Assembly: GCF_017353175.1 (NCBI RefSeq)
Contig: NZ_JAFMYW010000005.1
Location: 62,001-126,000, forward strand
Direction of reading: 5' to 3'
DNA: 64,000 bases
Origin: Fibrella forsythiae
GTDB taxonomy: Bacteria > Bacteroidota > Bacteroidia > Cytophagales > Spirosomataceae
The notes below the pieces were generated by a model. That model was not told the origin of the DNA. It made no database searches and saw only the letters and a program-made list of their open reading frames with translations. The position numbers and the translations under genes are program-made. Positions 27,541 through 35,397 of this stretch are shown piece by piece. Every line of letters begins with the position of its first letter. Positions within the stretch are counted from its first letter, which is position 1.

Positions 27541-27915
27541 ATGGCCCTTACATCACAAGATCCTAAAACAACTGCGCTTCTCGAACAGACGATCTCTACG
27601 TTCGATAGCGGTCTTCAGCCATCGACGCCTAAAGATGGCCTTGCCCTTATTGACCAATGGCTTGATTTGCTCGACCAGAATGGTAACGACGAAACCGACG
27701 AAATTGCCGATGTGCTTGAAGATCTGAAGGCTGAACTGGAAGAAAGTCAGAAAGATGGCGTTATGCCCGAATCGTCAGTTATCCAGGCTTACCTCGAAGA
27801 CCTGATCGATATTACCCAGAGCGTGATGGAATCGCCCGAAGCCAGCGCACAACAAACGGAATTGCAGCGGCTCGTATCTACCCTGGAAAACATTAATCAA
27901 CAAGTAGCTAAATAA
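27541..27915 (+). CDS. Small tandem paralog C, unknown function
   Basis: A 124-residue paralog, 74 bases after B and strongly acidic. The core reads LLEQTISTFDSGL, PKDGLALIDQWLDLL with the invariant tryptophan, VLEDLKAELEES, then a slightly longer loop (QKDGVMPESS) and a final LQRLVSTLENI helix. No targeting signal. It ends just before an imperfect inverted repeat that separates it from D. Function unknown. Confidence 0.84.
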   Translation: MALTSQDPKTTALLEQTISTFDSGLQPSTPKDGLALIDQWLDLLDQNGNDETDEIADVLEDLKAELEESQKDGVMPESSVIQAYLEDLIDITQSVMESPEASAQQTELQRLVSTLENINQQVAK

Positions 27916-27929
27916 CCAGTAGGGTAGTT

Positions 27930-27998
27930 GGCAGCGGCAGTAAGCAATTACTTACGCTAATGTAGTTCTCGTAAGCAACTGCTTACTGCCACAGCCAA
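27930..27998. repeat. Imperfect inverted repeat inside the paralog array
   Basis: The left arm around 27930-27953 (GGCAGTAAGCAATTACTTAC) pairs with the right arm around 27971-27998 (GTAAGCAACTGCTTACTGCC) with a few mismatches; the pairing extends outward as GTTGGC/GCCAAC. It occupies the gap between paralogs C and D. It could act as an attenuator or processing site in a polycistronic mRNA, or be a neutral intergenic element. Confidence 0.65.
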
Positions 27999-28019
27999 CT
28001 GGTTTACTCTCCTATCCCA

Positions 28020-28511
28020 ATGGCAGAATCATCACAATTTGCAACGGCACTCATTAACGAGACTGTTACAACTTTTAGCGGCGGAGCCGAAACGGTATCG
28101 CCTACAGACGGTATTTCATTGATCGAAAACTGGATCAGTGCCCTTCATTCAGGCGACGAGTCAACGAATCCAATTGCGCATACGCTGAGCGAGCTACGTA
28201 TGCAACTCCAGAACGGTACGCCTAATGTTGGGCAGATTCAGACAATTCTGGAAGAGCTAACAGAGCAAACCCGAAATGCGGCAAAGTCGGTCGACGGTGG
28301 TGAACAGCTATCGCTTATCGAGTTGTCAGATGCGCTCAAAGGCTTTGGGGAACGGCTCGATGGCAAACGATCAGGCGATGGTAGTGCTGGTGCAACGGTT
28401 GCGCCGAGTGTGGGTGCCTCAACCAGTACCCGCAACGACGACGACTCGATCGGTGCCAGCGGTGCAGCCCAGCAAGATGGCGGCCCTTACAACTCAGGTT
28501 ACGGCAACTAA
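28020..28511 (+). CDS. Small tandem paralog D with low-complexity tail, unknown function
   Basis: A 163-residue paralog. Residues 1-115 carry the family core: ALINETVTTFSGGAETVSPT, GISLIENWISAL with the invariant tryptophan, LRMQLQNGTPNVGQI, LEELTEQTRNAAKS, LSDALKGFGERL. Unlike the others it has an added tail of about 45 residues rich in serine, alanine, glycine, aspartate and asparagine (GASTSTRNDDDSIG onward), likely disordered. No signal peptide. Function unknown. Confidence 0.84.
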   Translation: MAESSQFATALINETVTTFSGGAETVSPTDGISLIENWISALHSGDESTNPIAHTLSELRMQLQNGTPNVGQIQTILEELTEQTRNAAKSVDGGEQLSLIELSDALKGFGERLDGKRSGDGSAGATVAPSVGASTSTRNDDDSIGASGAAQQDGGPYNSGYGN

Positions 28512-28548
28512 CAGAAATATGTGCTACCTAGGTACGTATAGTGCCGAG

Positions 28549-28566
28549 AGCAGCGCAACAGAGGAC
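28549..28566. repeat. Half copy of the GCAGCGCAAC repeat
   Basis: AGCAGCGCAACAGAGGAC matches the right arm of the repeat at 15261-15347, but no left arm is present; instead an ACGTACC motif (GGTACGT at about 28531) lies upstream. It lies in the gap between paralogs D and E. It looks like a decayed or one-sided copy of the dispersed palindrome. Confidence 0.6.
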
Positions 28567-28594
28567 ACAAAAAAGAACAGTAAATAGAAAAACA

Positions 28595-28957
28595 ATGGCA
28601 AATCAACATTCACAATCGAGCGGGTCATCGGCATCAACGCTCATCGACGCTACTATCGAAGCATTTGATCAAGGTCAGGCGGCTTCGCCACAGGAAGGCC
28701 TTTCGTTAATTACCGACTGGTTTTCATCACTGAAAAGTGACCATAATGCCAGCAAGATGATCCAGCCATTGCATGATCTGCAGGCCGAATTGCAAAGCGG
28801 TTCGCCCAGCAACCAGAAAATGCACGACCTGCTACTGACGCTGGCCGACCAAACAGATGCGCTGGGTACGTCGGCGGGAGGGGATCTTCCCTCGCGGTTG
28901 AGCACGCTGAGCACATCACTGCGCAATTTTGCGGGACAATTGTCAACAACTGTATAA
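28595..28957 (+). CDS. Small tandem paralog E, unknown function
   Basis: A 120-residue paralog starting at the ATG 28595 (MANQHSQSSG); the frame is open further upstream through repeat sequence, but paralogs begin close to this point. The core is TLIDATIEAFDQGQ, PQEGLSLITDWFSSL with the invariant tryptophan, LQAELQSGSPSNQKM, LLLTLADQTDAL and a final LRNFAGQL helix. It carries the only ACGTACC-type motif found inside the array's coding sequences (about 28865). Soluble, helical, function unknown. Confidence 0.84.
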   Translation: MANQHSQSSGSSASTLIDATIEAFDQGQAASPQEGLSLITDWFSSLKSDHNASKMIQPLHDLQAELQSGSPSNQKMHDLLLTLADQTDALGTSAGGDLPSRLSTLSTSLRNFAGQLSTTV

Positions 28958-29016
28958 TCAATGACTTAGTGCTCCGTGGCTAACCTGGCCGTGGAGCACC
29001 TCTGTTTTATACCATT

Positions 29017-29367
29017 ATGGATAACCACGAAGAAGCAACCGATCTGCTCGACACCACTATGGGGGCGTTGGCCACAGACGTAACAGACCTGACGCCACAA
29101 AGCGGAAAAGGGGTCATCGATCAATGGATCAGCACCCTGAGCGAGTCGGAGAACACCAAAGAAGTTGTTGCCCTGCTTCAGCAGTTGAAGACCCAGCTGG
29201 AGAGCGGTTCGCCTAACCCTAGCGAACTGCAACAGATTCTGGTCGATCTGGCAACGCACACCCATGAAATGGGCGTAAAAGTTGGCCCGGAGGGAGACAT
29301 GGCCACCCGCCTTGAAGCCCTGGGCGCAGCGCTACAGACTGTAGCTGGTCAATTGACAAATGTGTGA
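29017..29367 (+). CDS. Small tandem paralog F, unknown function
   Basis: A 116-residue paralog, last of the array and 59 bases after E. The core is LLDTTMGALATDVTDLTPQS, GKGVIDQWISTL with the invariant tryptophan, LKTQLESGSPNPSEL, LVDLATHTHEMG, and LEALGAALQTVAGQL. It is closest to E and D by eye. No targeting signal. A dispersed inverted repeat follows directly, between this gene and the convergent S41 peptidase gene. Confidence 0.84.
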   Translation: MDNHEEATDLLDTTMGALATDVTDLTPQSGKGVIDQWISTLSESENTKEVVALLQQLKTQLESGSPNPSELQQILVDLATHTHEMGVKVGPEGDMATRLEALGAALQTVAGQLTNV

Positions 29368-29373
29368 TCAGCG

Positions 29374-29469
29374 GACATTACGGCGGCGCTGTCATTGGTT
29401 GTCGTGCTCATTCATTGTTTTTCTGACAGATGATCGCTTCATGACAACCAATAACAGCGCAGTGTAATG
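29374..29469. repeat. Imperfect inverted repeat, family shared with 8521-8643
   Basis: The left arm (GACATTACGGCGGCGCTGTC, from 29374) pairs with the right arm (AACAGCGCAGTGTAATGACC, ending about 29472); the pairing continues inward through ATTGGTTGTC and GACAACCAAT. The centre holds CATTCATTG, as in the copy at 8521-8643. It sits between convergent genes. Confidence 0.65.
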
Positions 29470-29474
29470 ACCAC

Positions 29475-31046
29475 TTATTTTTTCAGTAATTCATACACCT
29501 TCTCGATGTCCAGGTCTTGTGCCGACAGGATGGCCGAAGCAGTATAAGTAACCGGTACATCGGGCATTACGCCATGGCCTTTGTCGGTTCCGGGAATAGC
29601 CAGCACAATTTTGTAAAGCGGCAACCGGAGTTGCACACCTGTTTCGGGGAGGGTCATATACGGAGAGGTGAAGGCGTTGCAGCCATATTCACCACCGCCC
29701 GTTTCCCGACCAATCACCGTAACTCTGCCGACGGCGTTATGTTTGGCTAGCGACGTGAAGATCGACGCTGCCGAAAACGTCCCCCCGTTGGTCAACACGA
29801 AGACTTTTCCCCTAAATCTGTTCTTTTTGATTGGCTTGAAGATTCCGGTTACACCCGAGCGGCGGAACGCGCCTTCAGGAGTCTTATGGGTAAAGAAGTT
29901 TCGGATCCAGAACCGCCAGAATTTCCAGCCGAGATATCGGTTGAACGACACCTGCCTGACGGGTGCATCTACTTCCTTGTAGGCCTGGAACGGTTTGTCG
30001 GCCAGATAAGTGACCAATTTTGCCGAGGTTGCGGAGTTCCCGCCCAAATTGCCGCGGACATCGATAACCAGATTGCTAACAATTTTCCGTTTGGCAATGG
30101 CCTTAAAGCTTTGACGAAAAAAGGCGCGCTGACCACCGCCCGTAAACGAACTGACCTTCAGTATAGCCACCGATGAATCACGGTCAGAGAAGGTCAGCGT
30201 GCGGGGTTCTTCCTCCAGCGGTACGGGTTTTCGAGGGCTGGGTTTATTGGGTTTCGACGCTGGAATCACCCGTTTTTCTACTGAATCAGTGCTGATTTTG
30301 AGTTTATCGGGGCGTGGCCGAAAGGTCAGCGTGCGAATCTTTCCCGTCGAATCGCGTAGGGTTAGCCGTTGAGCCGTTGAATCGAGGCCAAATGCAAGCG
30401 TGTAGTAGGTCGTGAAAAGACCTGTATTAAGCACGTAGGGCTTAAACGTCTGGTTGTAGCCATCGGATGAGATGTACTGGTAAAAGTGGCTGAGCAACGT
30501 ACCTGCCGATCGACCATTGACGGCCAGCAATTCTGACCCGCGCTGAACGGTGGTATCGGTACTGCGGTTCTCACGAACATACAGCTTATTGTCCAGTACG
30601 AACACATCAACCGGAAAGGGCCTGAACGGGTGTTTTTTTCGGTACTTCACAAACGCTTTTGAGCCGTACAGATCTGTGTGGCCACAACCAATACGATCAA
30701 TGGTGGGCTCAACCGTTCGCCTGAACTGAAGTTCGGTCATCGGCTTTGTCAGGCGGGCTTCGGTATCATCGAACCAGTGCGACACACTATCGCGGGAATG
30801 GTAACGGTACAGGCCGGGATGCGCTTCTTCCATTGCCTGCCGGATCAGCCGGAAATCGCTGCGTAACTGCGCCACTGAATACACCTTGACCAAAGGTGTA
30901 TTCAGTACCGATTGGCCAGTTGCTTGCCCTGCGAGAAAAAAGAGAAAGATAAATAGCCTGTATTGGCTTCGTTTCAGTGTGGAGTCAATCACAAACGAAT
31001 AGGTTGAACGGGTCACCAAAGGTACAATCAGGTACCTTTCAGTCAT
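29475..31046 (-). CDS. Exported S41 family (C-terminal processing-type) peptidase
   Basis: A 523-residue protein of the S41/tricorn-core type. A hydrophobic export segment lies near residues 30-45 (LFIFLFFLAGQ); an in-frame GTG about 18 codons after the ATG would give a more standard signal peptide. A helical N-terminal region (LRSDFRLIRQAMEEAHPGLY) is followed by a small PDZ-like part (GSELLAVNGRSAGT) and the protease core: VIDVRGNLGGNS near 345 and the serine region LTNGGTFSAAS near 435, with a partner segment GRETGGGEYG near 465. It probably cleaves proteins in the periplasm. Substrates are unknown. Confidence 0.85.
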   Translation of the reverse strand: MTERYLIVPLVTRSTYSFVIDSTLKRSQYRLFIFLFFLAGQATGQSVLNTPLVKVYSVAQLRSDFRLIRQAMEEAHPGLYRYHSRDSVSHWFDDTEARLTKPMTELQFRRTVEPTIDRIGCGHTDLYGSKAFVKYRKKHPFRPFPVDVFVLDNKLYVRENRSTDTTVQRGSELLAVNGRSAGTLLSHFYQYISSDGYNQTFKPYVLNTGLFTTYYTLAFGLDSTAQRLTLRDSTGKIRTLTFRPRPDKLKISTDSVEKRVIPASKPNKPSPRKPVPLEEEPRTLTFSDRDSSVAILKVSSFTGGGQRAFFRQSFKAIAKRKIVSNLVIDVRGNLGGNSATSAKLVTYLADKPFQAYKEVDAPVRQVSFNRYLGWKFWRFWIRNFFTHKTPEGAFRRSGVTGIFKPIKKNRFRGKVFVLTNGGTFSAASIFTSLAKHNAVGRVTVIGRETGGGEYGCNAFTSPYMTLPETGVQLRLPLYKIVLAIPGTDKGHGVMPDVPVTYTASAILSAQDLDIEKVYELLKK

Positions 31047-31138
31047 CGAACAAATCGGCTGAACGGGTCGTTGTCAATGCGAACTGTAATTCGTGCGCAT
31101 TTTTTGCCTTCTCCACACCAGTTGGTCAGCAAAACGTG

Positions 31139-31146
31139 TAGCTTCG
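31139..31146 (+). promoter_or_regulatory. Candidate -7 box (TAGCTTCG)
   Basis: TAGCTTCG differs in one base from the Bacteroidota -7 consensus TAnnTTTG and lies 56 bases before the start at 31203. The identical 8-mer occurs before the AraC-type gene at 40859-40866. No well-spaced -33 element is clear here. Low confidence. Confidence 0.3.
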
Positions 31147-31202
31147 ACGGTTCATTCTGACGAGTTAATCGGCTTTCCCAATAAACCTAGTCAACCAATA
31201 TT

Positions 31203-31670
31203 ATGGCAAGACCAACCCCCGAACTGATCGACGCCCTGCGCCGCACGGCCCGTAACGTGGCTGAGGGCGCCCCCTACCAGTGGGGCCATATGGGCAGTTG
31301 CAACTGCGGCAATTTAGCCCAGGAACTGACCCGCATGACCAAAGACCAGATTCATCAGTATGCGATGCAGCGCTACGGCGATTGGAACGAGCAGGTGGCT
31401 GATTACTGCGAAACCAGCCAGCTTCCGTTCGATGTGATTATCAATCAGATGCTCCAGGCGGGTCTTTCGCTGGAAGATCTGCGTCACCTCGAAAAACTGG
31501 ACGACCGCGACGTGCTCCGCCGATTCCCGATCGAGCAGCGTTTCCTGAAACATAACCGCCGCGACGACGTAGTGACGTACCTGAATGAGTGGGCTAACCT
31601 GCTCGAAGAACGACTCTTAGCCAAAATCAAACTCCCCGCCGACCTGCTGGAAATCCAGGAACTGGTTTAG
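31203..31670 (+). CDS. Conserved-looking protein of unknown function with GSCNCG motif
   Basis: A 155-residue soluble protein without signal peptide. It begins with a helical region, then YQWGHMGSCNCGNLAQELT near residue 30, where two cysteines two residues apart might bind metal. The rest is helical and charged, with DDRDVLRRFPIEQRFLKHNRRDDVVTYL near 100-130. I recall similar uncharacterised proteins in Bacteroidota but no named domain. It is a single-gene unit flanked by a divergent peptidase gene and a palindrome. Confidence 0.8.
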   Translation: MARPTPELIDALRRTARNVAEGAPYQWGHMGSCNCGNLAQELTRMTKDQIHQYAMQRYGDWNEQVADYCETSQLPFDVIINQMLQAGLSLEDLRHLEKLDDRDVLRRFPIEQRFLKHNRRDDVVTYLNEWANLLEERLLAKIKLPADLLEIQELV

Positions 31671-31679
31671 GGAGTTCAG

Positions 31680-31736
31680 AATTAAGAGTTGCTTTGCTAA
31701 CAACGTATTCTGCTGTTAGCAAAGCAACTCTTAATT
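31680..31736. repeat. Perfect 23-bp inverted repeat between convergent genes
   Basis: Arms 31680-31702 and 31714-31736 are perfect 23-base complements with an 11-base loop. The outer unit AATTAAGAGTT resembles the outer unit of the palindrome at 36396 (GAATTAAGAAT), although the inner parts differ. It sits between the convergent 31203 gene and the aminotransferase gene and may serve as a bidirectional terminator, since the arm ends in TTAATTTTTA. Confidence 0.88.
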
Positions 31737-31744
31737 TTTAACTC

Positions 31745-32965
31745 TTAAGCTAGCGTTGCTACGGCGTCGCGGATGCGCTGTACCGCTTCGACGAGGGCTT
31801 CGTCGGCGGCGGCGGTAGAGATACGGATGCAGTTAGGAGCACCAAATCCTGAGCCAGCTACGGTGGCAACGTAGCAAGTATTCAACAGCCAGTTTGAGAA
31901 GTCGTCGGAGTTATTAATCACCGTTGTTCCGTCTGATTTGCCGTAGTAGGCGCTTACGTCCGGGAATGCATAGAAAGCACCTTCCGGTGTATTGACCTTA
32001 AAGCCAGGTATCTCTTTCAGCAAACCAACTACCAGGTCGCGCCGGCGGTGGTAGGCTTTCGCCATTTCGCGGCTGGCATCCAGCGAACCATTCAGAGCGG
32101 CAACCGTTGCTTTCTGGGCAATCGAGTTCGTCCCCGATGTTACCTGTCCCTGGAGTTTCTCGACGCCATCGGCAATCCATTTGGCGGCGCCGATGTAACC
32201 GATGCGCCAGCCCGTCATGGCGTAACCTTTTGCCACGCCGTTAACGGTAATCACCCGTTCGGCGATTTCAGGAATCGAACCGATGCTAAAATGACCTTCG
32301 GGGGTGAAGTTGATGTATTCGTAGATTTCGTCGGCCAGTACATACACGTTCTCGTGGCGGGCTACTACCTCACCAATGGCGCGGAGTTCAGCTTCTGAAT
32401 ATACCGAGCCGGTTGGGTTGTTGGGCGATGCATACATTACCACTTTCGTACGGTCGGTAATGGCGGCTTCAAACTGCTCGGGTGTCACCTTGAAATCGTT
32501 CTCAAACGTTCCGTCGATCACCACCGACACGCCTTCGGCCAGTTTCACCATTTCGGAATAGCTTACCCAGTACGGCGAAAAAATCACTACCTCGTCGCCG
32601 GGGTTCACCAGTACCTGCAACACGTTGGCCAATGAATGTTTGGCACCGGTTGAGACAACTACGTTCTCGGGCTTCCAGGGCAGGTTATTGTCACGGTTGA
32701 ATTTATCGGCAATGGCCTTCCGCAAATCGGGGTAGCCAGCTACTGGGCTATAGCCGTGGAAACCGTCGTCGATGGCTTTCTTGGCGGCGTCGCAAATATG
32801 GGCGGGCGTTTTAAAATCGGGCTCACCTACGCTTAGGCTGATCACTTTATGGCCTTTCGCGGCTAACTCACGAGCCATCTTGGTCATGGCCAGCGTAGAC
32901 GATTCTTCAAGTGCATTGATCCGGTCGGCCAGCATACTGGCGGGACTTTCTACGGCAATAGCCAT
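31745..32965 (-). CDS. PLP-dependent aminotransferase, aspartate aminotransferase-like (class I)
   Basis: A 406-residue fold-type I aminotransferase of the AspC/AspB (subgroup I-gamma) type, moving amino groups between aspartate-like donors and 2-oxoglutarate. Visible motifs are LSVGEPDFKTP near residue 45, GAKHSL near 107, YASPNNPTGS near 178, and the PLP lysine in NGVAKGYAMTGWRIGYIG near 245; the arginine in NCIRISTA near 382 would bind the substrate carboxylate. The exact amino-acid specificity is not read from sequence. A TAATTTTG promoter-like box lies 42 bases upstream. Confidence 0.9.
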   Translation of the reverse strand: MAIAVESPASMLADRINALEESSTLAMTKMARELAAKGHKVISLSVGEPDFKTPAHICDAAKKAIDDGFHGYSPVAGYPDLRKAIADKFNRDNNLPWKPENVVVSTGAKHSLANVLQVLVNPGDEVVIFSPYWVSYSEMVKLAEGVSVVIDGTFENDFKVTPEQFEAAITDRTKVVMYASPNNPTGSVYSEAELRAIGEVVARHENVYVLADEIYEYINFTPEGHFSIGSIPEIAERVITVNGVAKGYAMTGWRIGYIGAAKWIADGVEKLQGQVTSGTNSIAQKATVAALNGSLDASREMAKAYHRRRDLVVGLLKEIPGFKVNTPEGAFYAFPDVSAYYGKSDGTTVINNSDDFSNWLLNTCYVATVAGSGFGAPNCIRISTAAADEALVEAVQRIRDAVATLA

Positions 32966-33006
32966 ATTGGTATGTGTTTATTGAAAATTTGGCAACTGAA
33001 CGGCCA

Positions 33007-33014
33007 CAAAATTA
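33007..33014 (-). promoter_or_regulatory. Candidate -7 box TAATTTTG for the aminotransferase gene
   Basis: Reading the minus strand, TAATTTTG matches the Bacteroidota -7 consensus TAnnTTTG exactly and lies about 42 bases before the start at 32965. No convincing TTG at the expected -33 distance was found. Confidence 0.4.
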
Positions 33015-33042
33015 GTGACTTCAACGCAGTTAAGCCGACTTG

Positions 33043-33552
33043 TTAGGAGAATTTAATTACCTCACCCTCATCAGAGCAGTCATCTAGTAATGTCTGGATC
33101 GTCTGTTTCAATACAGGATGAACGAAGCCAGGGGCAATTTCTGTCAGGGGTACCAGCGTAAAACGCCGTTTGTGCAGCAGCGGGTGGGGTAACGTCAGAG
33201 TAGGCGTATTGAGGATCAGACCATCATAGAAAAGCAGATCGATATCAATCACGCGGGCACCCCATTTTTCTGCCCTAACCCGGCCCAGGCGCTCTTCTAT
33301 AGCCAGTGTATGCGTTAATACACTGGTGGGTGTCAGGTACGTTACCACCAACAATACCTGATTCAGGTAGGATGGCTGATCGGTTATTCCCCAGGCCGCC
33401 GTTTCGTATAGCCCTGATTCCAAGACGATTGAGCCAATCTGCTCGGCAACGTACCTGCGGGCCAGGGCAACCGTTTGCGCTTTATCGCCCAGATTGGCAC
33501 CAAGCAGCAGGTAAAGATTGTGGCTAAGTGGTGGTTCCTTACTCACGGCCAT
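33043..33552 (-). CDS. folK: 2-amino-4-hydroxy-6-hydroxymethyldihydropteridine diphosphokinase
   Basis: A 169-residue HPPK enzyme of folate synthesis, transferring pyrophosphate from ATP to the pterin. Motifs are YLLLGANLGDK near residue 14, the central EERLGRVRAEKWGARVIDIDLLFYDG near 90-112 with the family's DIDLL, and PHPLLHKRRFTLVPLTEIAPGFVHP near 122-146. The length is normal. It appears monocistronic, just upstream of the aminotransferase gene on the same strand. Confidence 0.95.
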   Translation of the reverse strand: MAVSKEPPLSHNLYLLLGANLGDKAQTVALARRYVAEQIGSIVLESGLYETAAWGITDQPSYLNQVLLVVTYLTPTSVLTHTLAIEERLGRVRAEKWGARVIDIDLLFYDGLILNTPTLTLPHPLLHKRRFTLVPLTEIAPGFVHPVLKQTIQTLLDDCSDEGEVIKFS

Positions 33553-33592
33553 GCATTCATTTAAGGCGTAAAAATACGTACCTGACCGATGC

Positions 33593-35161
33593 TCAGCGCT
33601 GTGCGAATCGTGTGCTTACCACTTTTGAGCTGCTACTGTTACCCAGCAACCCCGTCTTGCGGAGACCAACATAAACCCCAACGCTATTTGGTAATAAACC
33701 GCCCACATCTATACCAAGCGAGCTACTCAGCATGGTGCCGCCAAAGGCAGAGATGGGCAGCGCGGCCGTCAGCAACCCGGAAAATTGCGTGGGCGCATCC
33801 GGGTAAGGAACGGAATACGTACCCAGGTTCTGCGACAGCGATAGGCGAGAGGTTATATGAACCGTTCCTGAAATCAGCGCACTGGCACCCAGGTTGACTA
33901 CGCTGACCCTATTGTTTACAATTCCCCGGTTAATTGGCAGCGACGAACGAGCCTCGGCGGTCGGCGTTAGAAAAGGTGAGCCAATTGTACGGCCAAAGTA
34001 CGTCCACCCGTCAGGGAACTGGCCGTGGTTGAAGTAGTTATCACGCCCTCTGCGTTCAGGATCAATGACATCAAAATCGTCACCGCCCTGACTTTTCGTG
34101 TATAGGTACTCAACGGTTAGCTGTTGTAAAAAGAATGGCTCCCCGGCAGGCTGGCGTCGGTTTTTCAGTCGTAGCCCATTCAGCCCGTCGGCCAGGTTTG
34201 TGCCGTAGAATAACGAACCGTCGTCGTACAGGAACTGGCGATAAGCGTACAGATTCCAGTTTCGAAGGTTTACATCGGCGGCCAGGTCGATCGACCCCAG
34301 ATGGTTGCCAATCCGGTTGTCTTCAAGCGAGGTTACGTTGGGGTCGTTCCGGTCGCCCTGCCCACGTAGACCAAGAACCATTGGCAGATAATACTGGATA
34401 CCCGATGGCAATTTTCCATTTACCGCAATCAGGTCACTTAATACGCCCGGTGCTGCCTGACCCGCCCAGATTACCTCGTGGTTGAATCCGCCATATAACC
34501 GAAATGGCCAGTTAGGCTTCCCGATTCGGCCGTACAGGTATTTCTGATGCAGGTACGACCCTTTTACTAGTCGATCACTGTTTTCGAACCAACCGTGGGC
34601 ATAGGCACCCAGCACTGAGAGAACACCTTTCGTAAACGGAACAGCTGTATACTGATACAACCCAATCTGAATCTTTGGTATTGGTAACGTATTACCCGAC
34701 CAGGCGTATGCCCCCGACGTCAGCAAGGTGTCGACTAGCCCGATGATCTCACGCTTCCGGCCAGCATACAGCTCAAAAGCCCCTAAACGGGCTTTCACGT
34801 GGGCTTCGGGAAGAATAAACTGATTGGTGACCCCAATATTGGCTACCGCATCAACGGCATACCCCCAATCTGTTTTGCGCCGATGACCGGTGCTATCGGC
34901 CAGCCGGTAATCAGACCGGATGCCGCCCTGAAAGCGAATAACAGGGCCTTTTAGTGGTACAATACCATATTGATTGGCCCGGAGCCAGAAGGGTGTCTGG
35001 TCAGTGGCCAGTAAACTACCTGATTCCAGATGATATTGGTTTATCCGGGCCGGATCCTGCGCCTGAATCGGATTCGTGACGAAAAGCAACAAACAGTATA
35101 CATGAACTGAAACGATCAGACAAGTAGGGATACTGTTCACTTTGAAAGGAGGTACTTGCAT
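33593..35161 (-). CDS. Capsule assembly Wzi family outer-membrane protein
   Basis: A 522-residue protein with an N-terminal export segment (hydrophobic region ending NPIQAQ). The rest is rich in alternating hydrophobic and aromatic strands with frequent glycine/tyrosine turns, the look of an 18-strand-type beta barrel. The N-terminal LESGSLLATDQTPFWLRANQYG and the LYAGRKREIIG segment near 150 fit the Wzi family, which helps anchor capsule at the surface. It is separate from the exopolysaccharide locus by about 11 kb but may act with its product. Confidence 0.78.
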   Translation of the reverse strand: MQVPPFKVNSIPTCLIVSVHVYCLLLFVTNPIQAQDPARINQYHLESGSLLATDQTPFWLRANQYGIVPLKGPVIRFQGGIRSDYRLADSTGHRRKTDWGYAVDAVANIGVTNQFILPEAHVKARLGAFELYAGRKREIIGLVDTLLTSGAYAWSGNTLPIPKIQIGLYQYTAVPFTKGVLSVLGAYAHGWFENSDRLVKGSYLHQKYLYGRIGKPNWPFRLYGGFNHEVIWAGQAAPGVLSDLIAVNGKLPSGIQYYLPMVLGLRGQGDRNDPNVTSLEDNRIGNHLGSIDLAADVNLRNWNLYAYRQFLYDDGSLFYGTNLADGLNGLRLKNRRQPAGEPFFLQQLTVEYLYTKSQGGDDFDVIDPERRGRDNYFNHGQFPDGWTYFGRTIGSPFLTPTAEARSSLPINRGIVNNRVSVVNLGASALISGTVHITSRLSLSQNLGTYSVPYPDAPTQFSGLLTAALPISAFGGTMLSSSLGIDVGGLLPNSVGVYVGLRKTGLLGNSSSSKVVSTRFAQR

Positions 35162-35397
35162 TAAGCAACGTTATTAATTGGGTTTGTAAGCTATTAACCA
35201 ATACGCATAGCTTATCTATAAGGTAACGACATAAATAGAAAATTTAGATACAATGCCACTCGATTCCAGTTAATGGGCACAGAATGAGTAGTTATTTACA
35301 CGCACGATAACAATTCAGATTACCCAAAACTATTAGCGTGCTGAGTACGTCATCTGCCTGTATTGTATTGGCCAATTCAACCAATTAAACTGCTTTT

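Noticed and set aside
26660-29367. CRISPR-like or tandem DNA repeat at the six-gene array
   Set aside because: The similarity is at protein level between diverged genes; no short direct DNA repeats with regular spacers are present.
35162-35397. Search for a gene or RNA in the AT-rich gap between the Wzi-like and aldo/keto reductase genes
   Set aside because: No open frame of note, no tRNA-like fold and no exact TAnnTTTG box were seen; it is probably the promoter region of both divergent genes.
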